Positions 1 through 6,728 of a stretch of DNA of 12,126 bases are shown here, piece by piece. The translations under genes and the position numbers were made by a program. The DNA lies in contig CANHQC010000025.1 in assembly GCA_947462695.1 (NCBI GenBank), forward strand, positions 1 through 12,126, in the 5' to 3' direction. Under the pieces are notes generated by a model. The model was given only the letters and a program-made list of their open reading frames with translations. It had not been told where the DNA came from and did no database searches. This DNA comes from Flavobacteriales bacterium (lineage in GTDB: Bacteria > Bacteroidota > Bacteroidia > Flavobacteriales_D > Crocinitomicaceae). Each line of letters begins with the position of its first letter. Positions within the stretch are counted from its first letter, which is position 1.

Positions 1-1
1 A

Positions 2-709
2 AACGGCGCTTTCCCTGCGGTTGGTTTGCGCACGAAAGCAACTGTTGTTGATACAGTTATTCTAGGAAAACCAGCACTTAAAGCGGGACTCAAGGAAGGC
101 GATCAAATTGTATCGATTAACAACGAGTCGGTGGCATTTTACGATGATATACAGCGTCACTTGTACAATGCGAAGGGCAAAGCTGCTGCAATCGTTGTAA
201 AACGTGATGGGAAATTGGATACACTGGCATGCAACGTATTGGCTGATGGAACAATCGGTTTTGCGGTTGAAATGAAAAACTTCTTGGATGAAGCGAGCAT
301 CAAGCAAGTTCATTACGGATTTGGTGAAAGTGTCGGAAAAGGAATCGATCGTGGGTTTCATACATTGAGTGATTACATCGCACAGATGAAATTTTTGTTT
401 ACTGAAAAAGGTGCCTCTTCGATTGGAGGATTCGGAACGATTGGAAATATGTTTCCCGCCGTTTGGAATTGGGAAATTTTCTGGATGAATACCGCGCTGA
501 TTTCAATCATTCTCGCTTTCATGAATATTTTACCTATTCCAGCATTAGACGGTGGACACGTTGTCTTCTTGCTTTACGAAATGATCACAGGTAAAGAAGC
601 ACCGCAAAAAGTATTGGAATATGCCCAATATGTTGGATTTATTTTACTTATGACCTTGCTTATTTACGCCAACGGAAATGACATCTACCGATGGATCTTT
701 GGTGGATAG
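2..709 (+). CDS. rseP: Site-2 intramembrane zinc metalloprotease RseP, C-terminal part (5' truncated by window edge)
   Basis: The reading frame is open from base 2 and ends at TAG 707-709, so this is the last ~235 residues of a longer protein; a TTG at 26 is internal, not a start. A PDZ domain occupies the beginning (ALKAGLKEGDQIVSINNESV, bases ~77-136). After it come an amphipathic linker and the C-terminal membrane segments, with the family motif NILPIPALDGGH (bases ~523-558), whose Asp is a zinc ligand of site-2 proteases. A final hydrophobic helix (YVGFILLMTLLIYA) precedes the C-terminus. The catalytic HExxH helix and first membrane segment must lie upstream of the window. RseP cleaves membrane-embedded anti-sigma factors and remnant signal peptides in the inner membrane. 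The family call is secure; the substrate in this organism is unknown. Confidence 0.93.
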   Translation, partial: NGAFPAVGLRTKATVVDTVILGKPALKAGLKEGDQIVSINNESVAFYDDIQRHLYNAKGKAAAIVVKRDGKLDTLACNVLADGTIGFAVEMKNFLDEASIKQVHYGFGESVGKGIDRGFHTLSDYIAQMKFLFTEKGASSIGGFGTIGNMFPAVWNWEIFWMNTALISIILAFMNILPIPALDGGHVVFLLYEMITGKEAPQKVLEYAQYVGFILLMTLLIYANGNDIYRWIFGG

Positions 710-758
710 TTTGTATGACAAGTGAGGTGTGAGAAATGAGAAATCAATAAAAAGTCAA

Positions 759-1427
759 ATGAAGAAATTAATTTTATTCGCATCAGTTATTTTACTAACT
801 GTTTCAGGGTGGTCTCAAGTTACTGAAGGACATATTAGTTATAAAATTGATCTGACGTCTGACAATCCAGACATGCAATCTGCACTTTCCATGATGCAGG
901 GATCGATGCTGGATATTTATTTTATGGGGGCATCCACTCGTGCTGAAATGAAAATGGGTTCCATGATGAATGTCACCTCCATCACAAACGAAAAATCTGG
1001 CGATGTCTTGATGTTAATGAGCGGTATGATTGGCTTCAACGCTATTAAAACGACACTTAGAGAGTTAGAAGCTCAAAATCAGGAGGCTCCAAAAGTTGAT
1101 ATTTTACTTACAGATGAGAAGAAAGAAATTCTTGGGTTTGTTTGTAAAAAGGCAATGCTAACAGATGAACAAGGCAATGAGTCGACTTTCTGGTATACGG
1201 AAGAAATAATTGCTTCTAAGAAAGGTCAAAATTACTTGAATGATAAAGTTCCCGGATTTCCGTTAGAATATGACATCAACAACTCCGGATTTAAAATGAC
1301 TATGATTGCTTCTTCCGTTGTCAAAACACTTAAGAAAAATGAGCAAAACGAATTGTTCAATCTTACAGTACCGGAAGGGTACAAAGAAATGACTCTAGAG
1401 GACCTGAAAAATATGGGAATGAATTAA
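759..1427 (+). CDS. Small secreted/periplasmic protein, DUF4412 or GLPGLI-like, methionine-rich
   Basis: This encodes 222 residues from ATG 759. I prefer that start to an in-frame GTG at 729 because it places a classic signal peptide exactly at the N-terminus: MKK, a hydrophobic stretch LILFASVILLTVSG, then WSQ and a likely cleavage after residue 20. The mature part opens with a beta-rich EGHISYKIDL segment. A methionine cluster follows (12 Met between residues 39 and 90), then ILGFVCKKAML (about 124-134) and VPGFPLEYDI (164-173), ending in VPEGYKEMTLEDL. The pattern 'EGxIxY ... G-x-x-C-x-K ... GFPLE ... F-x-VPxGY' resembles Bacteroidota secreted proteins of the DUF4412/GLPGLI type, which have no established biochemical function. 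There is one cysteine (129) in the mature chain and no lipobox. The gene lies 49 bases after rseP and ends at its own terminator, so it may share the rseP transcript. The family assignment is from memory and moderate; that it is a real secreted protein is likely. Confidence 0.8.
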   Translation: MKKLILFASVILLTVSGWSQVTEGHISYKIDLTSDNPDMQSALSMMQGSMLDIYFMGASTRAEMKMGSMMNVTSITNEKSGDVLMLMSGMIGFNAIKTTLRELEAQNQEAPKVDILLTDEKKEILGFVCKKAMLTDEQGNESTFWYTEEIIASKKGQNYLNDKVPGFPLEYDINNSGFKMTMIASSVVKTLKKNEQNELFNLTVPEGYKEMTLEDLKNMGMN

Positions 1428-1430
1428 CAC

Positions 1431-1456
1431 AAGGAGCCACTAGGCTCCTTTTTATT
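1431..1456 (+). terminator. Rho-independent terminator after the small secreted protein gene, at a convergent junction
   Basis: AAGGAGCC (1431-1438) pairs perfectly with GGCTCCTT (1443-1450) around the 4-base loop ACTA and continues into TTTATT. This is an 8-bp stem plus a T-run, starting 3 bases after the TAA of the upstream gene. The minus-strand DUF1501 gene ends at 1452, so its stop codon overlaps the T-tract. The same hairpin can form in the opposite transcript, but the sequence following it there (GTGTTAATT) is a weak U-tract. Termination should therefore be strong on plus and weaker on minus. Confidence 0.9.
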
Positions 1457-3002
1457 GAACCCTTATAAACTGTATTTTTTCATTTTTTGTCTTGCGCTGA
1501 ACCTGTACAACGTAGTTTCCATACTTCAAGTTAGCTACATCCATGTGAATGGCATGAACACCCGAAGCAAGTTCCCCTTCATATACCGACTGCACTTCGC
1601 GTCCATTTATATCGACAATACGAATTGAAACACGTTCCTCTTTGTCCATTGGCAAACGCAAGGTAGTGGAGGTTGTTGCGGGATTAGGGTAAAGCAGAAG
1701 TGACTGCAATTCATCTTCCTCTTTAATGCCGAGATTACAAGAGTTCAATACCGGATAATACGTCACAGAATGTTCAAACAAGGTCTGTATCTCAGTCGTG
1801 TCTACTTGAAACCAATCTTTCAATACAGATGCATACACATCTCTGAAATCAACTTGCATTGGAATTCCAGCTTGATTAACAATCTGATTGGTTACCGTTG
1901 GGTTTTGACCCATAATTCCTGAACTTACACAGGCTCCAAATAAAAACAAGGGTGCTGCATCGCCGTGATCGGTTCCGTCACTGGCATTTGACGCAATTTG
2001 ACGTCCAAACTCAGAAAACGTCATCCCAGCAACTCGGTGTTCTAAATTCAACAACTGCAAATCATCTTGAAAGGCATGAACTGCGTCAGAAAGTGTCTTC
2101 AACAAATCGGCATGAACTCCCGTTGAGTGATTCGTGGGATTGACTTGTCCATCATGCGTGTCGAAACCGTTAATGTTTAAAATGTATACTTTAGATTTAA
2201 GTCCACCTGAAATCATTTGAGCAACATACCGCAACTGCACCGCAATCGGATTGTTTGAATCGTAAAGCGTTGAAAGGGTGTTTCCTGCATTTGCTGCTGA
2301 ATTGATCTGATCACCATATTCATTGGTTTGTTCAATCAGCGTCGACAAATACGCCATGTGATCACCAAAATAAGTTCCATCGTTGACCTGTGCACTTGAA
2401 ATTAGGTTCACAGTTGCAAAAGGATCACTTACGGCATGCGAAAAATTGGCCATTAACCCTTGACAAGTTGAGGAAACTTCAAATCCCATACTAATAGCAA
2501 ATGGATCAGGATAAGTGGCATTCGGATAATCCTCCGGATAATTTGGGTAATTCGCATCAAAATGTCGACCGAGCCAACCCCTGGTTTCATTTGGATTTAA
2601 CATACCGGTAGACCAAATGTCCATTGACCGGAAATGCGAACGGTTTTGTTCTGGATACCCCACATTCTGGATGATCCCTAATTTTCCTGCATTGAACATA
2701 TTTTTCATTCCCGTCATAACTGGATGAAATCCAACTTCCGCGGTCAAAGGGAGAATGGCTGTTTCTTCAATGATGATATTTGGACGTTGAACGACGAGTT
2801 GATCGTACTGATCGAGCGGAATTACAGTGTTTAATCCATCATTCCCCCCATTTAATCGGATAATAACCAACACGCGGTCTTCGGCGCTTTTAGGTACATC
2901 GAATAATTTCTTCGCTATACCTTGTAACTTAATATCGTTTAATAGAATTGGTGCTGAAACGGATGCAAGCGATACATTCTTAAGAAATTTCCTTCTTTTC
3001 AT
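1452..3002 (-). CDS. DUF1501 family protein with twin-arginine-like leader and T9SS C-terminal sorting domain
   Basis: This encodes 516 residues from ATG 3000-3002. The N-terminus MKRRKFLKNVSLASVSAPIL fits a twin-arginine (Tat) leader (RRxFLK). The central domain has features typical of DUF1501: LNGGNDGLN (50-58), NRSHFRSMDIW (120-130), NINGFDTHDGQ (276-286), MTFSEFGR (327-334) and GTDHGDAAPLFLFG (343-356). Conserved Asp/His/Glu positions of this kind occur in the alkaline phosphatase/sulfatase-like superfamily, to which DUF1501 is related; that link is family knowledge plus inference, and no substrate is established. Residues ~437-516 (YPNPA, RIVDINGREV, LKYGNYVVQV, IQFIRVQ) are a type A T9SS sorting domain, so the mature protein is probably delivered to the cell surface or medium. 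It lies 11 bases downstream of the DUF1800 gene, an arrangement seen repeatedly for these two families. The product is probably a surface enzyme or binding protein; the specific role is unknown. Confidence 0.9.
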   Translation of the reverse strand: MKRRKFLKNVSLASVSAPILLNDIKLQGIAKKLFDVPKSAEDRVLVIIRLNGGNDGLNTVIPLDQYDQLVVQRPNIIIEETAILPLTAEVGFHPVMTGMKNMFNAGKLGIIQNVGYPEQNRSHFRSMDIWSTGMLNPNETRGWLGRHFDANYPNYPEDYPNATYPDPFAISMGFEVSSTCQGLMANFSHAVSDPFATVNLISSAQVNDGTYFGDHMAYLSTLIEQTNEYGDQINSAANAGNTLSTLYDSNNPIAVQLRYVAQMISGGLKSKVYILNINGFDTHDGQVNPTNHSTGVHADLLKTLSDAVHAFQDDLQLLNLEHRVAGMTFSEFGRQIASNASDGTDHGDAAPLFLFGACVSSGIMGQNPTVTNQIVNQAGIPMQVDFRDVYASVLKDWFQVDTTEIQTLFEHSVTYYPVLNSCNLGIKEEDELQSLLLYPNPATTSTTLRLPMDKEERVSIRIVDINGREVQSVYEGELASGVHAIHMDVANLKYGNYVVQVQRKTKNEKIQFIRVQ

Positions 3003-3013
3003 AGCTCAGCTTA

Positions 3014-4633
3014 TTAAATGGTTTGAAATTCTGGCATGACGAAAACCCGAAACAACACTTGTTCTACCTTTTGCCTTACGGGAGTAGAAACATTGATATT
3101 CGTTGGATCAGCGAGGTAAGCATTGTAATCTACCGTCCATTCAAAATCGGGCAATCCCCCTGTTAGAATCGACTTCAACACCGCTTTTTGTATGGCATTA
3201 ATGGGTTTTGGACAAAACACTTCACAAATGTCATTGATGACAATTACGGGATCTGACGGTACAGACAAGCCATTCACAAAAGCCAATGCATTGATCTTGA
3301 AGTTTTGGTTGTTAAAGGCTATACCCGTAAATATGGTTAAATAGGCCGCTAAATCAAACCGTGTCTTGATGTGCGTGGAATTCACCCACAATTGTGAAAA
3401 TGCCGGTGCTTGATAATACGCACTCCATCCAGCAACACTCGGGGGGGCTAAATATGCTTGTCCCATCGTTTCCCCGAAAAAATAGGTCGACAGGTACATG
3501 TTGGCATTTGTTTCCAAATTAAATGTGGGTGCTGATGAAGTTGCATTCAACTTACCAAACAAAATTTCAATTGGACCACGGATAATCGAACCTCTTAACG
3601 CCACATCGTAGAAATGTTGACTGGTTAAGAGTTCTTGCATGACCGGTAAAATACTGTAATTATTGGCAATCAATGTACTCGCCATTTCTTGAATAACGGT
3701 AGCTTGTACTGCTGGAGTAATATCGTAATTCACAAAATACCTATACAATTTCGTACAAATGTATGTGGCCACTTGTGGTTGCTGGAAAATAATGTCAATG
3801 TAATTGGAATATTCTGTTGCTCCGGCACTAGAGACGGTTGCATTTCCGAAGTGATAAGACAGCTGCTTGTTCGTGTTATCATGCAATAAGGAAAGAAATG
3901 TCGCTACAGGTGAAGTCATCGTATCACTTCTTAATCCATCTACGATATAACCTGTTAAAATTTTTGCTCCAGCGGCTACATCTTCCTCTGTGTAATGAGA
4001 ATAATCTCCAGGACCTATCTGCGGACCTTTTCCTATTGTGAATAATTCCAACAACTCTCGCGCATAATTCTCGTTTGGGCTAAACACATTGTTGGTTGCG
4101 CCATTCAGGAAAAGTAACATGCATGGATCGATTGTAACGTCTTTCACAAGCTGTTTAAAATTACCTAAGGCATTGTTGCGCAACAGCATATGGTAATTGT
4201 ACGTAGCTCTGGAATCGAACGTTGCGGTTGCCCCAAAATGATTAATCCAAAACAACGTCATTTTCTCTACAATGCTCAATTGTTGGTTATTCAATCGCTG
4301 CATAGACCAAGCTGCAAGTGAAAGCAAACGCGTAGTTTCTGTCGTTTGAGCTGCCGTTGCATTGACCGGATATACACTATTTATCCATGTGGTACCAACT
4401 GCCGATATTCCATCAGCTGGATCATATGTTACAGGTGGAGATACGCTTGGTAGTTGCAGTAGAGAACTAACCGTTGCTGCCATTCCATTGCTCACCGCAG
4501 ATAAAATTTGCTGATTTGTTGCACCAAACATAGTGCGCCTAAGAAGGTGCGCTGCTTGAGCTTTTGTACACGGACCAGTATACGGACTCATACTTAACGA
4601 TACTGGCTCCTCGATGGGTTGATTTGGAATCAT
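3014..4633 (-). CDS. DUF1800 family protein, partner of the downstream DUF1501 gene
   Basis: This encodes 539 residues from ATG 4631-4633, ending in TAA 3014-3016 followed by a second in-frame TAA (3011-3013). DUF1800 hallmarks are AHLLRRTMFG (28-37), MTLFWINHF (125-133), NENYARELLELFTIG (187-201), a KLYRYFV segment (295-301) and PPSVAGW (397-403). The family is predicted mostly helical and has no established activity; it typically sits beside DUF1501, as here. I see no signal peptide, Tat motif or lipobox at the N-terminus (MIPNQPIEEPVSLSMSPYTG). There is no better upstream start before the in-frame TAG at 4673-4675, and there is no T9SS tail. Either the protein stays inside the cell, or it is exported by a route not visible from sequence. 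It begins 47 bases after queG on the same strand. The family is certain by motif; function and location are unknown. Confidence 0.9.
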   Translation of the reverse strand: MIPNQPIEEPVSLSMSPYTGPCTKAQAAHLLRRTMFGATNQQILSAVSNGMAATVSSLLQLPSVSPPVTYDPADGISAVGTTWINSVYPVNATAAQTTETTRLLSLAAWSMQRLNNQQLSIVEKMTLFWINHFGATATFDSRATYNYHMLLRNNALGNFKQLVKDVTIDPCMLLFLNGATNNVFSPNENYARELLELFTIGKGPQIGPGDYSHYTEEDVAAGAKILTGYIVDGLRSDTMTSPVATFLSLLHDNTNKQLSYHFGNATVSSAGATEYSNYIDIIFQQPQVATYICTKLYRYFVNYDITPAVQATVIQEMASTLIANNYSILPVMQELLTSQHFYDVALRGSIIRGPIEILFGKLNATSSAPTFNLETNANMYLSTYFFGETMGQAYLAPPSVAGWSAYYQAPAFSQLWVNSTHIKTRFDLAAYLTIFTGIAFNNQNFKINALAFVNGLSVPSDPVIVINDICEVFCPKPINAIQKAVLKSILTGGLPDFEWTVDYNAYLADPTNINVSTPVRQKVEQVLFRVFVMPEFQTI

Positions 4634-4680
4634 TACGTAGTAATTAGTTAGCCAATGTACGAAAAATGCGCGCTAAACAG

Positions 4681-5628
4681 CTATGACTCTTCCATTTTTG
4701 ACTCATTTAGAAACTGGATATTGCGCATCAATCCAGCATATTTTGTTCGCTTAACGGCACTTTTTGAAAAGAATTCTTTAAAGACATCTTCCGTCATTTC
4801 GAGCCATTGATTTCTTGTGAATTCCAAAAGACCATCCGTTGGTTGAAACCGGGTTTCATTGTGTGGTTTTGAAAATCGATTCCAAGGGCATACATCCTGG
4901 CATACATCACATCCAAAAATCCAGTTATCCATCTGTGATTGAAACTGTTTATCAATTAACGCGTCTTTTAACTCGATTGTCAGATACGAAATACATTTAG
5001 AGGAATCAAGCAGGTAAGGTTCAATTATCGCTTCTGTAGGACAAGCATCTATACAGCGTGTGCATGTGCCGCAATAATCTTTGATCGGACCATCGGGTTG
5101 AAGTTGAATATCTAAAATCAATTCAGCAATAAAAAAGAACGAGCCATGTTGTTTTGAAATAATATTGGTGTGTTTTCCCATCCACCCGGCACCGGAGCGT
5201 TTGGCCCATGCTTTATCCATTACTGGAGCTGAATCCACAAATACCCTACCCCCTACTTCTCCTATTTCTTCATGAATTCGATGGAAAAATTGCTTGAGCT
5301 TGTCCTTAATTACGGTATGGTAATCATCACCGTAAGCATACTTAGCAATCTTGAATGCCGTTGGGTCTTCACGTTGCTGTTGTTCAGGAAAATAGTTATA
5401 AAGCAATGTTACGACACTTTTCGCGTCATCAACTAATAAACGGGGATCTAACCGTTTATCAAAGTGGTTTTCCATGTACGCCATTTTACCGTGCAACCCT
5501 TTATTGAGCCAATCTTCCAGTTTTGGGGCTTCATCTTCAAGGAATGCGGCTTGTGAAATACCACAAAAGAAAAAATCAAGTTCACTTGCTATACGCTTTA
5601 CAATGGCGGTATGGCGTTCTATCGACAT
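4681..5628 (-). CDS. queG: Epoxyqueuosine reductase QueG
   Basis: This encodes 315 residues from ATG 5626-5628; a TTG two codons upstream (5632-5634) is possible but less likely. QueG is a cytoplasmic, cobalamin-dependent iron-sulfur enzyme. It performs the last step of queuosine synthesis, reducing epoxyqueuosine to queuosine at the wobble base of tRNAs for Asp, Asn, His and Tyr. The N-terminal DUF1730-type region leads to [19 protein letters not shown] (131-149), containing the Asp considered catalytic in the family (here D132). The ferredoxin-like part carries all eight cluster cysteines: [12 protein letters not shown] (C186, C189, C192, C196), C212 in KCISYLTIE, and [11 protein letters not shown] (C240, C243, C247). 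The chain is of the short form, without the C-terminal HEAT-like extension of some homologues. Only 5 or 6 bases separate it from the ruvB stop, so the two are almost certainly co-transcribed. Confidence 0.96.
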   Translation of the reverse strand: MSIERHTAIVKRIASELDFFFCGISQAAFLEDEAPKLEDWLNKGLHGKMAYMENHFDKRLDPRLLVDDAKSVVTLLYNYFPEQQQREDPTAFKIAKYAYGDDYHTVIKDKLKQFFHRIHEEIGEVGGRVFVDSAPVMDKAWAKRSGAGWMGKHTNIISKQHGSFFFIAELILDIQLQPDGPIKDYCGTCTRCIDACPTEAIIEPYLLDSSKCISYLTIELKDALIDKQFQSQMDNWIFGCDVCQDVCPWNRFSKPHNETRFQPTDGLLEFTRNQWLEMTEDVFKEFFSKSAVKRTKYAGLMRNIQFLNESKMEES

Positions 5629-5634
5629 TGGCAA

Positions 5635-6657
5635 TTAGAATAATCCACCTTGGAACCAACCGCCTTCTTTACCTAAATGACGGAATGCTTTTTCTGTTGC
5701 TTTTCGTCCCCGACTTGTGCGCATGAGAAATCCTTCTTGAATCAAGAACGGTTCGTAGACTTCTTCCAGCGTACCGGCATTCTCACCGATGGCTGTTGCA
5801 ATGGTTGTTAACCCGACAGGACCACCATTGAATTTTTCAATAATCGCTTTTAAAATGCGAATATCCATTTCATCAAGTCCATTTACGTCAACGTTCAATG
5901 CCTTTAGTGCGATTTCCGTTATTGCCTCGTCAATTTTTCCACTTCCTTTTATTTGAGCGAAATCGCGCACTCTGCGCAATAAAGCATTGGCAATTCGCGG
6001 AGTTCCTCTACTTCTACTGGCAATTTGAAATGCTGCTGCTTCTTCAATTGGAATGTTTAAAAGTCCACTTGAACGTTCAACGATAGACGTGAGTGTTTTC
6101 GCATCATAATATTCCAACCGCGAATTGATTCCAAATCGCGCTCGTAAAGGAGAGGTAAGTAATCCTGAACGCGTCGTTGCTCCAATAAGGGTAAACGGAT
6201 TTAATGTAATCTGAACACTTCTTGCATTGGGACCAGTATCAATTAAAATATCAATGCAATAATCTTCCATTGCAGAATACAAATACTCTTCAACTACAGG
6301 ACTTAATCGATGGATCTCATCAATAAATAGTACATCACCCTCACTTAGATTGGTAAGTAATCCGGCCAGATCTCCTGGTTTATCGAGAACCGGTCCGCTT
6401 GTAACTTTGAAGCCAACATTTAACTCATTGGCAATTATATTTGCCAAAGTCGTTTTACCTAATCCTGGAGGACCATGAAGCAACACGTGATCTAAAGGTT
6501 CACCTCTTAACGTCGCTGCCTTCACAAAAATCTCTAAGTTCTCTACAACCGAAGGCTGACCTGCAAAGTCAGATAGCTTTTTCGGACGCAATACCTTATC
6601 ATACTCTTGATCAGACTGAGCGGCTGCTTCTTCCCTGTAATCGAATGAATCTTCCAT
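5635..6657 (-). CDS. ruvB: Holliday junction branch migration helicase RuvB
   Basis: This encodes 340 residues from ATG 6655-6657, the normal length for the family. RuvB is the hexameric AAA+ motor that, with RuvA, drives branch migration of Holliday junctions during recombinational repair. Visible parts are [12 protein letters not shown] (23-34), Walker [10 protein letters not shown] (62-70), Walker B FIDEIHR (111-117), sensor 1 GATTRSG (159-165), LRARFG (171-176) carrying the arginine-finger region, sensor 2 [17 protein letters not shown] (218-234), and the C-terminal winged helix [15 protein letters not shown] (278-292) through FLMRTSRGR (310-318). It is first in a probable ruvB-queG-DUF1800-DUF1501 transcript. 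A terminator (6680-6713) separates it from the preceding coxA gene, so it should have its own promoter, although I cannot identify a convincing one in the 72-base gap. All key residues are intact. Confidence 0.98.
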   Translation of the reverse strand: MEDSFDYREEAAAQSDQEYDKVLRPKKLSDFAGQPSVVENLEIFVKAATLRGEPLDHVLLHGPPGLGKTTLANIIANELNVGFKVTSGPVLDKPGDLAGLLTNLSEGDVLFIDEIHRLSPVVEEYLYSAMEDYCIDILIDTGPNARSVQITLNPFTLIGATTRSGLLTSPLRARFGINSRLEYYDAKTLTSIVERSSGLLNIPIEEAAAFQIASRSRGTPRIANALLRRVRDFAQIKGSGKIDEAITEIALKALNVDVNGLDEMDIRILKAIIEKFNGGPVGLTTIATAIGENAGTLEEVYEPFLIQEGFLMRTSRGRKATEKAFRHLGKEGGWFQGGLF

Positions 6658-6679
6658 GCCTTACAAAGTAACGAAATAA

Positions 6680-6713
6680 AAAAAGCCTCCCATCATCCGA
6701 CGGAAGGCTTTTT
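6680..6713 (-). terminator. Rho-independent terminator of the act-cox operon, between coxA and ruvB
   Basis: Read on the minus strand, AAAAAGCCT (6713-6705) pairs with AGGCTTTTT (6688-6680). Two further CC/GG pairs continue past a one-base bulge at 6704, closing an 11-base loop. The 3' arm runs into a T-rich tract (TTTTTTTATTTCG). It lies 15 bases downstream of the coxA stop codon. It would end transcription of the respiratory operon before ruvB. The A-run/T-run arms mean it could also act on plus-strand transcripts, but there is no plus-strand gene here. Confidence 0.9.
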
Positions 6714-6728
6714 ACAGAATTTCTTTAA

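Noticed and set aside
62..361. 99-residue minus-strand frame opposite rseP
   Set aside because: It is antisense to the PDZ region of rseP, with no recognisable features.
707..713. TAGTTTG after the rseP stop as a Bacteroidota -7 promoter element
   Set aside because: It has one base too few between TA and TTTG, and no TTTG at proper -33 spacing; co-transcription with rseP is just as likely.
4652..4659. TACATTGG (minus strand) upstream of the DUF1800 gene as a -7 element
   Set aside because: It matches all but one defined base of TAnnTTTG but has no -33 partner at suitable spacing; too weak to call.
5629..5634. TTG start for queG two codons upstream of the ATG
   Set aside because: ATG at 5626-5628 gives a normal QueG N-terminus; TTG would sit directly against the ruvB stop and adds only two residues.
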